Positions 1 through 9,731 of a stretch of 22,668 bases of DNA are shown piece after piece; the first letter of the stretch is position 1, and the number at the start of each line of letters is the position of its first letter. The stretch comes from Chara braunii. Taxonomy: Eukaryota; Streptophyta; Charophyceae; Charales; Characeae. A model generated the notes under the pieces. It saw only the letters and a list, made by a program, of their open reading frames with translations. It had not been told where the DNA came from and made no database searches. Location: positions 1,481,771 through 1,504,438 of the forward strand of contig BFEA01000033.1 in NCBI GenBank assembly GCA_003427395.1. The letters are read 5' to 3'. A program made the translations under genes and the position numbers.

Positions 1-671
1 GATGGGAAAAGCACCCTTTCTCACCCATTTAACATTGTGGCTGTGAACAGCGTAGACTTTCCCGTGGGGCAGGGGAAGGTAGTAGATGGCGTGGGAAAAT
101 CCCACAGTGGGCCCGCCCTCATCTTCCCCCTTTTTTTATTTCTCTCTTTTTGAAAAACAGGTCCTTTTGGCCCGGCAATGAGGCCCAGGATCTGATTCAA
201 CATTTTTGTGGCAGACATTGATTGGACATTCGGCAGGGATTCTATTTTCGGACTTCGCTATCGCGATCTTGTTCTTCTCAGTCACCTCCATCTTCGTCTC
301 GCCCCTCCCCCCATCTCTCATCTGTGGTATCTCCCCCATGTGTGTGTGCAAGGAGGGACCTTTCTTCTGTGTATGTGTTCCCTCCTCCCTCTCTCACATG
401 TGTGGTGTGTGATGGGATGTCGCGTCAGTCTCTGATAGGTCAGGTCGTATCTTTGAGTCTTCCGNTGCGCTACATTGTGCTATTTTTTGTATGTATCTGG
501 ATGTACATTGCTTGTGGATGCTTTGCTGGCATTGCATTGTCCATTCAAGTCCTTTTCATCACTCTGCGGATCCTTGGCTCCCCATACATTGCTCGACTGA
601 GCATGTATCAGTTGGTATTGGAGCTACCGCTAGTGAATCAGGACATACCTGACCTGGCATGCGAAGTAGAG
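1..671. other. No gene seen; left flank
   Basis: I see no supportable gene here. Open frames on the plus strand (about 206-689) are low-complexity, rich in Ser/Pro/Cys, cross an ambiguous base at 465 and match no family I know. Pyrimidine-rich stretches at 285-400 explain their composition. The base n at 465 marks an unresolved assembly position. Confidence 0.6.
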
Positions 672-697
672 GATCGATTGACTGATTGATTGATTGA

Positions 698-743
<46 letters not shown>

Positions 744-752
744 CGATTGATT
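672..752. repeat. (GATT)n microsatellite
   Basis: About 80 bp of tandem GATT units, interrupted by an extra AAT near 697-700 and single C substitutions near 684 and 744. It is a simple sequence repeat with no coding meaning. Confidence 0.95.
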
Positions 753-764
753 AGGTTACCCTAA

Positions 765-1090
765 TTAGTCCCCATTTGCGATTAAGGACGGAACTGCCAA
801 TTCCGAGAAAAAAAAATTGTTCGGAATTCTCTCTTCAGCACAGAATTGTCTTTTCAAAATTTCGTAAAATCCGAAACTGCGCAGTAGCTGAAAATTTTGA
901 TCCTTCTCTTCTCTGAATGTCGAAAATTCGGTGCTTGACAATCTGTGGAAGGGAAGGAATGCTGTGATCAAAGCAGAAAAAGAAAAGAGAAGGATTTTTT
1001 TGGAGTTCTTTCTCCTGCACAAAATTTGTGTTCCATAAAATCTGAACTCACGCATTCGCGGCATTCCGATTTTTTTTAACATTTTTGGAA
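765..1090. repeat. Diverged AT-rich direct repeat
   Basis: Two blocks, about 800-890 and 980-1072, look like diverged copies in the same orientation. Both contain a GGAATTCT/GGAGTTCT core, then a TTC.GCACA.AATT stretch, then TAAAATC(C/T)GAA. The minus-strand open frame over this stretch (765-1082) has no known domain, and its two halves resemble each other only because the DNA is repeated. I do not call a gene. Confidence 0.4.
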
Positions 1091-1099
1091 TTTGTCAAT

Positions 1100-1650
1100 T
1101 CGTTTTTGTGCAGTTGCATTTTTTCCTATGCTGGGCCGTCGCCCAGCCCGGCACGTCCGGGCCAGTTGAGGGGGGGTCGCCCGACAAAACCAGACTGGTC
1201 AAAAAAGAGGCAAGGATTCCCCCAAAAAACAAAAAGACTTCAGGCCAGGCTTGCGCTTGACCTACGCAGTCAGAGTCAGGTCTGAACTTCGGTTTTGGCG
1301 ATGGGTCATCCAGGGGGGGGCGGGGGGTATAAACAATGACTAAAGGGCTTAAAAGGGTACATTTGGACTCATTTTTTCTCATTTATTTTTATCTTGAAAC
1401 TAACAAGGAATTTCGAGGTGGCCATCAGCCAAAAGTTGTTCATACTGCAATTTTAGACAACATATTTTGTTTTTGGATTTTTGTGATTTTTTTTTCTATT
1501 TTTTAAAATATTATGCGCTGAGATCGCCCAGGACCCTGCCCGGGCCCTGCCTGGTCCGGGCCGCCTGGGAGGGTACCCGGGCAACCTTCCCCCAGCCGGG
1601 CCGCCCGGGGACTAACACAGGTTTTTTCGAAAATTCCGAGTCAAGCAGTG
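1100..1650. other. GC-rich palindromic intergenic DNA
   Basis: Two GC-rich patches (1130-1200 and 1525-1610) contain repeated GCCCGGGC-type palindromes and a shared TCGCCCAG...GTCCGGGCC pattern. A G8-C-G6 run lies at 1313-1327. They are separated by AT-rich DNA. I see no coding region. The patches may be remnants of a repeat family. Confidence 0.4.
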
Positions 1651-1749
1651 CAAGGAAAATGAGCAATAGCGAGATGACAGAATTCAGATATACACGATCA
1701 CATCGAAAGCTAGAAAGTCTGAGTGTCCAGAAAGCAGTATTGCACCAAT

Positions 1750-2416
1750 GTTACACCAAAGGAGAATCGAAACACTGAAACCGAATGTCAATGAGAGCTT
1801 ACTCCTGTCATCACCAACATCAGCGTCCAGGCCCTTTCCCCTACTTCACGCCCGGCGCCCAGACTACTCCCCAACACAGCTACTATCTGCGCATGAATTG
1901 ACAATGCAACTGTTGACGTCAGCAGCCACCGAAGTACATGAAGATGTCACCCTATGCAGACCATCGCCAATACCAGGTATGAGCCCTCACATCATCATCC
2001 TCATCTCTCTCTGTCTCTGTCTCCCTCATCTTTCTTCCTTGTCTTCCCCCTGTACACCCGAAGACCACCATTGCGCCTTGCTGTATGTCCAAGCCCAACC
2101 AGCTATGAAAACTGGGCTATGGCGCTGCCCTCAGCAGCGCCCTTCTTCACACACGACCACACTTGCACAGCACCTTGCCCCAGCGCTAGCAGCAGCACGC
2201 GAGCAATCGTTCCAGCAGCGCTGCCGCAAACTAGCAAGTGCCCGAATGTGCTGCCAGGCAGCGAGCTCTTCCTATACGGAAAGTCTGGACTGGCTTACCG
2301 CATATATGAAATTGACAGTATTCGGCCTCTCGTGATTTGTTATCCCCGCCTTCACTTAGGGCGGGCACACTTGCATAAGGGGCCCCTCAGGCCTGCCGAG
2401 GAGCCACATCCTTGCA
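1750..2416 (-). repeat. Possible 3' LTR of element A
   Basis: On the minus strand this block begins just after the polypurine tract of element A with TGCAAGG and would end at GGTGTAACA (1750). The CGTAACA-like end matches the ends of the LTRs of elements B and C. The proposed start does not mirror that end, and no matching 5' copy is present in the window, so the limits are a guess. The block holds no gene. It contains a purine-rich tract (about 2000-2060) and a GCAGCGCCATAGC motif (2115-2130) also seen in the B LTR near 9155-9170. Confidence 0.3.
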
Positions 2417-2419
2417 TTA

Positions 2420-2430
2420 CCTCCTCCTTT
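2420..2430 (-). other. Polypurine tract of element A
   Basis: On the minus strand it reads AAAGGAGGAGG, 26 bp past the chromodomain stop codon. This is the usual place and composition for the plus-strand primer of an LTR retrotransposon. A TG that could start the LTR follows three bases later. Confidence 0.5.
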
Positions 2431-2456
2431 ACTTCGATAGTCCTCTGAGAAGTCCC

Positions 2457-2760
2457 TTAATCTGCAGGCAACTTTTCCTTGAGTGCTCTTTCGTAGTCTG
2501 CAATCACTTGGGGAGCTGTTTGCTGGAGTTCTTCTCTGGTGAACCACCGATCTTCACTGGGATCAGTATGGTGTCTGAATTTGACACGGTACTGCATCCT
2601 TGTCTTTGGAGGTCGTCTTCTGCCGGGAGGTTTGGGCGCTGGCATCACCCGATGCTCCACAATTTCGTCGATGTCAACTTCGCCATCCATGGTTGGGGGG
2701 CAGCATTGATCGTCGGGAAGGGTACTGGGCTGTCTCTGCAAAAGGTGCCAGTTTGGAACC
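2457..2760 (-). pseudogene. Chromodomain, C-terminus of element A integrase
   Basis: The frame 2741-2457 carries a chromodomain. It starts with VDIDEIVEHRVMP, then a basic proline-rich loop, then YRVKFRHHTDPSEDRWF (a chromoviral version of the aromatic W/F strand), and ends with the C-terminal helix around APQVIADYERAL. In chromoviruses this module sits at the end of integrase and directs insertion to chromatin carrying particular histone marks. The frame differs from the preceding integrase frame, so a frameshift lies near 2680-2740. The TAA at 2457 is probably the native stop of pol, because a polypurine tract follows at once. Confidence 0.85.
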
Positions 2761-3940
2761 GTGAAAGACTGGGTGTGTGCGTAGATGAGCAGGGATGCGA
2801 ATTACATAGGAAGGTCCGTCTATCTGATCCCCTACTATGTCCACGACCTCCCAGGGACCGAAATACAGAGGCATTAGTTTTCGTGAGATTCCCAACTCTT
2901 GGCCCAGTTCAGATGACTTGCCCCATACTCTCCTACCTGAAACTGAGACGACCGTCCATGTTTGTTCTGAGATGCCACCATAGCATTTTGAGCTTTCTTA
3001 ATGTGTTCTACAGCCTGTTGCAGCATCTGTTCATACTTGACAGCTAACTCTATGCTGCTAGGTGCTGCAGATGGCTGAGTTTTGGGTAGTAGCAAATCCA
3101 AGGCGGATATTGGATTCCAACCAAGATGCAGTTGGTTGGGAGTCATATTAGTAGTGCTATGCACAGCGGTTTTGTACAGGCTGGAGACGAGAGGCAATTT
3201 CTTGTCCCAATCATCGTAACTTGGCTTGATGTAATGCCGTAGCAGGTGTTGCACTACTCGGTTCATCTGTTCCGCCTGGCCATTTGACTCAGGGTGATTT
3301 CCTGATGTCATTTGCACAAGTCGTAGCAGGTGTTGCACTACTCAGTTCATCTGTTCCGCCTGGCCATTTGACTCAGGGTGATTTCCTGATGTCATTTGCA
3401 GTCGGGTGCCCATCTGCTGGGCAGTATTTTGCCACAGCTCGCTAGTGAAGCGAACATCCCTATCACTAACAATGGATTTGGGTAAACCAAAGTCCCGTAC
3501 CCAGTTATCCATAAACAGCTTGATAACAATCAGTTTTTGCTGTTTTTGGCATAGCGATTAGTCTAGCATACTTGGAAAACCGGTCCACTATAACGAAGAT
3601 GTCTCTTTCCGCTCTTGCTGGTCACTAAGGTATCCATGAAGTCCATGGACATACTTTGAGCGGGCCTTCAGGGATTGGCAAGGGCTTGATGAGCTCAAGC
3701 GGAGCCTGACTCCTAGGTTGGTCCCGTTGGCAAACCTGGCAAGTTTCAACGTACTTCTTTGCATCTTGCATCATAGAAGGCCACCAGAATCTCTGCACTA
3801 GATAAGATGATGTCTTTTTATAACCGAAATGTCGAGCTGCATCATGACACTCGCCTAAAAATAAACTACGCAAAGCCTCCCTATCTGGAACACAATCTTT
3901 TATTCCCAACCTTCTCAAGAAACAACAAGCCATTGACCAC
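2674..3940 (-). pseudogene. Integrase of element A, frameshifted
   Basis: The N-terminal zinc domain lies at about 3700-3880 (ECHDAARHFG for the His pair, CQVCQRD for the Cys pair). The DDE core follows. The first Asp is in MDFMD (codon 3641-3643), the second in VSDRD (3462-3464), and the Glu in GQAEQMN (3354-3356) with 35 residues between the last two, as expected. The C-terminal GPY/F-like part is at 2674-2895 (YFGPWEVVDIVG, then PSYVIRIPAHLRTHPVFHGSKL). At least three frameshifts and one TGA inside a tandem duplication (3238-3400) break it. All three catalytic residues survive in the DNA. Confidence 0.88.
3238..3400. repeat. 79-bp tandem duplication in A integrase
   Basis: Two 79-bp copies, 3238-3316 and 3322-3400, are separated by 5 bp (offset 84 bp, 28 codons). 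They differ at one base (G at 3260, A at 3344). On the coding strand this turns CGA (Arg) into TGA in the second copy. The duplication lies at the active-site Glu of the integrase core, so the residues around the Glu are present twice. Confidence 0.95.
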
Positions 3941-4079
3941 CGTAAATTCGCTAGAAGTTCTTTTATCTTTCACTTCTAACTTACGGATGATTTTTGATAT
4001 AACTGCATCTTCCCGATAGGCTTCCACCAAAGATCGAGTTACATTGTCAGATATACCAAACTCAGTTATTAGCGCCCCC

Positions 4080-4545
4080 AGATAGTCTGCCCTTCGCGAT
4101 AGTGCAAGAGCCACCTTATTGTATTCTCCCTTTAGAGGGTCAAGCTTGAAGTCGTACATGTCTATGACTTCAATCCACCTTTTCAAGGCATCTAAAAGTA
4201 CAGGCTGTGTCTTGATCCCACGCAAGGTCTCATGGTCAGATATCACATAGAAGAATCTGCCTAGGAGGTAGTGCCTCCAATGGACTAGAGCTCTATAGAG
4301 GGCATAGAGCTCTCGCTCGTACGTGGACTGACCTACTTTTTGAGATAGCATCTTTTTGCTCATGTACTCGATGGGCCTCAACCTTTTCCTCTCCTGCGCA
4401 AGGTCCGTGCCTATGCCATATTGGTTGGCGTCTGTGGTCACTACAAAGGGCTGATTAGGATCCGGAAGGACCACGCAAGGGTTGACCCTATGCCATATTG
4501 GTTGGCGTCTGTGGTCACTACAAAGGGCTGATTAGGATCTGGAAG
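4080..4545 (-). pseudogene. RNase H of element A
   Basis: A Ty3-type RNase H follows the RT. FVVTTDANQYGIG carries the first catalytic Asp, STYERELYALYRALVHW the Glu, and ISDHETLRGI the next Asp. The end near 4083-4115 has LALSRRADY, where families normally have ADALSRR. The domain removes the RNA strand during reverse transcription. Its 5' end is duplicated (4410-4545), so the first motif occurs twice in two frames. Confidence 0.85.
4410..4545. repeat. 59-bp duplication at RT/RNase H junction
   Basis: Copies 4410-4468 and 4487-4545 differ at one base and are spaced by 18 bp (offset 77 bp). Because 77 is not a multiple of three, the duplication itself shifts the pol frame. Both copies encode LPDPNQPFVVTTDANQYGIG. 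Confidence 0.95.
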
Positions 4546-5370
4546 TTTGAGGACTTCATAGTGTATTAGGACATACCTCAATTTCGTGAAGCCTGCCTCA
4601 CACCTTTTGGTCCACTTGCAAGGGGTGTCAAGGTGGGTTAGGTCGGTTATTAGGGAAACTACAGTACTATAGTTTTCGACTATCGGACGATAGTAGCCAG
4701 TCATCCCCATAAACGATCGGGCCTCAGTAACAGTCTGAGGTCTGGCCACTTCGGCATCGCCTGGCCTCAACCCGTCCGTGGAAATCTCATGACCCAGGTA
4801 CAAGATCTTGGTGCGACCAAACTCACATTTCTCCAAGTTAACCTTGTAGTGGTGCTGTCTTAGGAGACCTATCACTGTTTTCACGTGCTTAACGTGCTCC
4901 TCTATGGTCTTACTAAAGATAAGAATATCGTCGAGGTACATGACAACGAACTTGTCCAAGTACTCCTGAAAGATCCGGTTCATTGCATGTTGGAATGTCC
5001 CAGGAGCATTGCATAGGCCAAAAGGCATCACCACAAACTCGTACAGACCGTACCTGGTTTGGAATGCAGTTTTGTGCTGGTCGTTTGGTCTAATGGCAAT
5101 CCGATGGTAGACTTCAGATCTATCTTTTTGAAGTATCGACATCCCTGCACTCTATCCAAGAGGTCGTCGATGTGGGGTAGGGGCTCCACGTTTTTTACAG
5201 TGATGGCATTGAGGGTCCTATAGTCAATGCACATCCTTAAGGTACCTCCCTTCTTAGGAACGAATAGGACTGATGCACCATAAGGGGAGGTACTAGGCCG
5301 AATCCATCCCTTGTCTGGCGGCGGAGCTCATCCAACTCCACAGGAGACATCCTATAGATCTGTCCTCCAG
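4546..5370 (-). pseudogene. Reverse transcriptase of element A
   Basis: The domain begins near 5370 with [16 protein letters not shown]. After a frameshift near 5290 it continues with [15 protein letters not shown] and FKKIDLKS (first catalytic Asp), and after a second shift near 5110 with [15 protein letters not shown]. The catalytic loop is an intact YLDD at 4927-4938. The thumb and connection follow (ARSFMGMTGYYRPIVENYS). At least two frameshifts prevent translation as one protein, but the catalytic residues are conserved, suggesting the decay is not very old. Confidence 0.92.
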
Positions 5371-5990
5371 GTACCTTGCGATCTGGGACGACTTCTATCG
5401 CATGGACCACCTCCCTTTCTACCACGCCAGTGGGCTCCTCAAAAAGGTCTGGATATTGAGCAACGACTGCTTCTATCTCTGGGGGTGATTTTACGACCTC
5501 CCCTTTCTCAGAGACAAAGATTAGGTACATGCCCTCCTCACGATTCTGCTTATAATAGTTATAGAAATAAGATGCACACATGCAGCCATAGTTCTCCACT
5601 AGATTGCTAGCTTTAAATTTCTGCAGTCTAGTGGTTCTTCCATTAGGCAACCTGTGGATCATCACCTTCCTATCCCAATGGAATTGAGGTTGAGCAACTT
5701 TGAGGTAGTACATGCCTAGTAGCATGTCTAATGACAACTTGTCACTAACGCAATTCCCCTCCATAGGAAAAGGTGCAAACTACGTCCTTAACATAGTCTT
5801 GGACAACCATACTGTGCTTGTTGGCTAGCGTAGATGCTACAAATCTGCTTAACTGCTGCAGTTGGTCCCCTAAGCGCAGTCTATCCACACAAGCAAGAGT
5901 GATGAAATTCTTTTAGAGCCTATGTCTGCAAAGGAGCCCACTTTGCGGCCACCTACATCAACCTGTACCACAAAATGTTCACCCCTAGGA
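5237..5990 (-). pseudogene. Protease and linker to RT, element A
   Basis: A retropepsin-like aspartic protease starts near 5990 (EHFVVQVDVGGRKVGSFADIGSKR). The active-site triad, normally Asp-Thr/Ser-Gly, reads Asp-Ile-Gly at 5918-5926. The C-terminal part with LDMLLGMYYL lies at 5700-5730, matching the ILGM-type strand of the family. A linker to RT (PPEIEAVVAQYPDLFEEPTG) follows. Frameshifts lie near 5905 and near 5765. The protease would cut Gag-Pol; the Thr to Ile change should inactivate it. Confidence 0.8.
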
Positions 5991-6279
5991 CCTTTGCTGA
6001 TCATCGCCCAAGAGTCTCTAGGGTCCTTACCTGACCACTCAGTTTGTAACTCTTCTAAGGATTCGGACACATCTCTCGAACAAAGCATTTGTGGGTTTGA
6101 ATGTGTCTGCGGGGCGATAACTGGGTCAATAGCCTTGGCCAATGCTTGAAGTGGTGAAGGCAAGGTTACCACTTCAACTAACACTCCTACTGGCCCGAGG
6201 TGTTTCCCTGTGAAGTGCTCGCAGAAGCACCGCCGGGGTTCGAAGATAATCCTATCACTGTAGGAGAGGCTATCTTCGG

Positions 6280-8081
6280 TGTGACCTTTTTGCCTCGGCA
6301 AGTCTTGGACGTATGGCCATAGTTGCCACAATTAATACAAGTGCCCCTAGCAACTTGGTCCCTTCACACCTCGTATTCTAACCAAAGTTTTGCCGATGCG
6401 GGTGTTCCTTGGCCGCCTTGACCCTTGGACCCACCTACCTTCTGCTTCCCGGTCCTCGTAGCCTTTTCTTTGATTGGAGCTATGACTCCCCCATCCGAAG
6501 TCTCACTAGCCCCATCCTTCTCTGTGTCTTCCCCGTAGTGAGGGAAGTCGTCAATCTCCGTCGTCTGATCATCATTGTCGACGAACATGAGATTGCCCTT
6601 CTTCCTCCAGTCTGGCTTCTTCTTCCTACCATCTCCTGGTCGTTGATGAGTGGTCCCAACTTAGCCTCTATATCTAAGGCTTTCTTGCTGAAAGTAGCGA
6701 AGTTCTGCACAGCGATGGAGGCCTCGTCCACCAACTTATTCTTTACATCTGTAGGCACACATCTCAGATAAGTTGTGAGGAGTAACCGAGGGTCATATCG
6801 CACACCAGGCACCACGATCAAACGCTCTATGGCATCCATGACTTCACACACTGTCCAGTACCGTTTGGAACCTAGACTGAACTGTGCGTCAGTGGCCTTT
6901 TGAGCCCCTCGAGGGCCATGCCACCTATTGTGCACAGTCCGTACGAAGTCTTCTAATATATGGGCCCGGGCCCAGGCATCGAAGTTCTGACCATAGCCCT
7001 GTTGTTGCACTAGACCATTTAGCCATTCGTGCTGTAGAGCCCTCTAAAAAGGAAGCAGCAACTGTAACTTCCTACTCTAACCTGGTAAGCTTGTGCCTCA
7101 CATAAGTAGGCACAGTCCTCACCTAGGTGTCAAGGTCCTCTTCCTTCTTCTTGTCGCCAGAGAAGAGTTTAGGACTCAGCAAGGGGATCTTGGGCATCCA
7201 CTGCATGGGTTGGATTGGCCCCGGTGATTGCTGCAGTGGTTGCATAGCTGCATGCTAACCCGAGCCTGCCCTGATGATGGGACTGTAGCTGCCACTGTCA
7301 TCGATGGTACGGGAGAAGTACTAAGAACCGGACCACTAACTGCTGCTAAACCGCCTGAAGGAGGCATGCCAAACATAGGGGAAAAAGAGGGCACTACAGG
7401 TGACGGTGTCACTAAGGGACTCGCAACCGAAGGGGGAGCTACGGAATACTAAGGCTGCATCATCATTGGACGAGGAGCCTGCAGTGCAGCCAGAATTCAG
7501 TTCTGGCCGGCCACTAGTTCAGCCAGCACTTCCTGCCGGACCACGTGCGTTTCTGCTGCGCAAAGAAGTGAGCGACGCAGCGCCTGCATTGCAGGATCCA
7601 GTGTTGACTCGTCCAATGTTTCTAGTTTTCCTAGCTCCTGCCTCCTACTTCCTAATCTAGTTTTCCTCAATATAGTTTTTTCTCTCCTCGCTGCTGCTTC
7701 TCTCAACTGCTGCTGCAACTCATTACGAAGGGCTTCGGCTTGGAGGATCTCATAATCGTCTGGCGTGAGAGGAGACTGCTGGCTGACTTGCGAGCCAACA
7801 GACTGACTAACGGGACGCTGCGGGACACCCTGACTAACACCTTACGAAGAGGCCTGGGACAAGGCCTACGACATAGAGGCGGTAGCCATTATGGCCTCAA
7901 TGCTGGCTGCTGCTGCCCTGGACCTCATTAATGCCACCCTCTCCCTGGCTTCCTTCCGCAGCCTCCTTTCCTCTCCTGGACCTAACTCCTGGACAGTGAT
8001 CAGTCGACTGAGAGCAGTTCTGCGGGTCACTCTAAGATCTTCCACTAATCGTTCCTCCTCACTACTAACTGCTTCACTCAT
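6280..8081 (-). pseudogene. gag of element A, many stops
   Basis: The likely start is the ATG at 8081, opening an acidic, Arg/Glu-rich, coiled-coil-like N-terminus (MSEAVSSEEERLVEDLRV). The frame is broken by stops at 7866, 7842, 7497, 7449 and 7176, with more between 7010 and 7176. The Gag core lies at about 6600-7010 (WARAHILEDFVRTVHNRW, then KRYWTVCEVMDAIERLIVV, DPRLLLTTYLRCVP). A frameshift near 6600 leads into an acidic and basic linker, a TGA at 6361, and then a zinc knuckle at 6298-6339. Gag would build the particle and bind the element RNA. Confidence 0.82.
6298..6339 (-). other. Gag zinc knuckle, element A
   Basis: The minus strand encodes CINCGNYGHTSKTC, a perfect CX2CX4HX4C nucleocapsid zinc knuckle followed by RGKK. 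It lies just past an in-frame TGA (6361-6363). Confidence 0.9.
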
Positions 8082-8498
8082 GAGCTACAGTGGTGTGTGA
8101 TCTAAACTATAATCCACACTGAATCCTACCTCAACATGACACCCAACCGAGTAATAATAGTCAACTAATTCGGTCAGCCTGGAGAAAAGTGGTAATCAGC
8201 ACCTAATTTCAGGTCCTAAAGGTAACTCTATTTCTATTTTTAGATTACTCTAAAACAGAATGCAATGTAGCAAGGAAGGAACTATCCTATCTGCAGCTGT
8301 CTGTCAGTTGTCTCCAAGTCCATACAACTGCGAGGCTAAAAGCCTCGGAAAGCCCTATTGGGCCCTGTTTCAGCGAGAAAGGCCGCCCTAAGTGAAGGCA
8401 GGCCTGACAAGTGATGTGAGGCCTTGTTTATGTTTGTCGCGGCTGGGGGAAATTCAGGCAGTTGCGCAGCATCAGTTGGTTGAGTGAGCCCAGGCCCT
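8082..8498 (-). other. 5' leader remnant of element A
   Basis: This is non-coding DNA between the gag start of A and the end of the neighbouring LTR. It includes a short perfect hairpin at 8331-8347 (7-bp stem CGAGGCT, loop AAA) and a 17-bp segment (8383-8399) that is repeated in inverted orientation at 2348-2364, just beyond the polypurine tract of the same element. No primer-binding site is convincing. Confidence 0.5.
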
Positions 8499-9427
8499 GT
8501 GTTACGTGCCCTGTTGAGCGATGTTCATAATAAGCCGAGTATCCGCAATGTGATAAAAAGGACTGAATGGACAATTCAGTGCAAGTGAAATCTCAACAAG
8601 CAGTGTACATTCTGATACATACAAAAATGGTGCTTTATAGCGTAGTGGAAGACTTAGATACAAGTCCTGACCTGACCGGTACTGACCTGTATACCGTAGT
8701 GCAAGACAGTGCAGCAGAATGCTAGGATACCAACGACTAGCCCAATCAACGTTGCAACGCAGACCCAACATACATCATTCTCATCACAAGGTGTGAAGGG
8801 GGCCTGGCGCTATACACAGGAATAAGGCGCCAGGACCAGATCATGCACAGACGAAGAGGAGGGGAACAGACGAAGAAGAGGGTGAGAGATAGGTCTGTCG
8901 TCAACATCAAGTCTTTGTTACAAGTCCCAAATAATCCCTCGTCAAAATGTCTGAAGCCCAAATGTCAAGTCTGGATCCAAATGTCACCAAGCCCACTCTC
9001 TCATAGTCTGCTGATGCAGTGAAGTCAGGTAGCGAGAGGGTGAGAGGGAGATGGTGGACTGAGAAGAGGAAGAAGAAGAACTCGCTCTCTCATATGCCAG
9101 GTACTAACCTGTGATGATGGCGCTGTGCTGCAGGTACCTCGAAGGCGAAGCTGGAGCTATGGCGCTGCAGGTAAGTACCCCTGGCCTCCGCCCAACCTCT
9201 CTCTCTCTAGTACTACTCTAGCTCCTAAGAGCGCCCAGCGTGGAAGACTACTGCTAACGCTACTAGCGCCCAGCGCTGAAGTCTACTGCTAGCTTTACTA
9301 GTCCTGCAGTGCTCCTCCAGAGTGCTGCTGCCGAATCCTGAAGACTACCTCCTGCCTCCTGAACTGCACGTGTAGTGCCTGGGAAGTACCTAGGAACTAC
9401 CTGCCGTCCTGCAGGGCGGGCCAGTCC

Positions 9428-9433
9428 TATATA
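9428..9433 (-). promoter_or_regulatory. TATA box in B LTR
   Basis: CACTATATAGG on the minus strand lies about 355 bp inside the LTR. This is a plausible U3 promoter position for transcription towards lower coordinates. Confidence 0.5.
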
Positions 9434-9653
9434 GTGCTGGTCCATCCAGGAGGCTGCTCTTGCCAGTGCCGAAACATGCGAGACCCTGGCGTTGAAGCTC
9501 AACCAGGGGTTGTCGTGAAAACAGGCCTAAAATGGCTTGTGCTAAAACCCTGGTTTGATGCGTGAGTTTCAGGGCAGGTCGATCTGACGAGGGCCTGAAA
9601 ATGGCCCTCAGTTTCAGGCTGATAACACTCAGGGCCGGAAAGGCCCTGATTAA

Positions 9654-9699
9654 GCCTGAAACGACACGGGGCTTGAGCCTGAAACGACATGGGGCTTGT
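9654..9699 (-). repeat. 23-bp tandem repeat in B LTR U3
   Basis: Two adjacent units (9654-9676 and 9677-9699) share GCCTGAAACGACA(C/T)GGGGCTTG with one or two differences. They lie upstream of the TATA box, where tandem enhancer-like repeats are common in LTRs. Confidence 0.8.
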
Positions 9700-9706
9700 A
9701 GGCCTT

Positions 9707-9731
9707 GTTTTCAGGCTTTCGGCCTGAAAAC
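9707..9731. repeat. Perfect inverted repeat in B LTR
   Basis: Arms of 10 bp (GTTTTCAGGC and its complement GCCTGAAAAC) flank a 5-base loop. The arms contain the CCTGAAA heptamer that recurs across the U3 region. Confidence 0.85.

Larger units (their letters stand above)
2411..8498 (-). mobile_element. Element A: decayed Ty3/gypsy chromovirus
   Basis: The internal region of a chromovirus, in the order gag, protease, RT, RNase H, integrase, chromodomain when read on the minus strand. All domains are recognisable, but the reading frame changes at least eight times and gag carries many stops. It contains two internal tandem duplications (3238-3400 and 4410-4545). Its upstream end abuts the LTR of element B at 8498-8499, so its own 5' LTR is missing or was displaced. 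The right limit is set by that junction. Confidence 0.85.

Noticed and set aside
206-689. Plus-strand open frame of 155 codons
   Set aside because: Low-complexity Ser/Pro/Cys content, crosses the ambiguous base at 465, overlaps a pyrimidine-rich tract and runs into the GATT microsatellite. No domain.
765-1082. Minus-strand frame of 105 codons
   Set aside because: Its apparent internal similarity comes from the DNA direct repeat; no known domain and AT-biased composition.
1130-1610. GC-rich patches as a CpG-island promoter
   Set aside because: No gene or TATA/initiator arrangement follows on either strand; palindromic repeats explain the composition better.
1748-2448. Plus-strand frames of 164-195 codons
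   Set aside because: Low-complexity (Ser/Pro/His/Leu) and lie in the probable LTR of element A; no family recognised.
8721-8732. Possible tRNA-Met primer-binding site (TGGTATCCTAGC on the minus strand)
   Set aside because: Ten of twelve bases match the usual plant site, but it falls inside the block 8499-9785 that behaves as one LTR, so it is probably chance.
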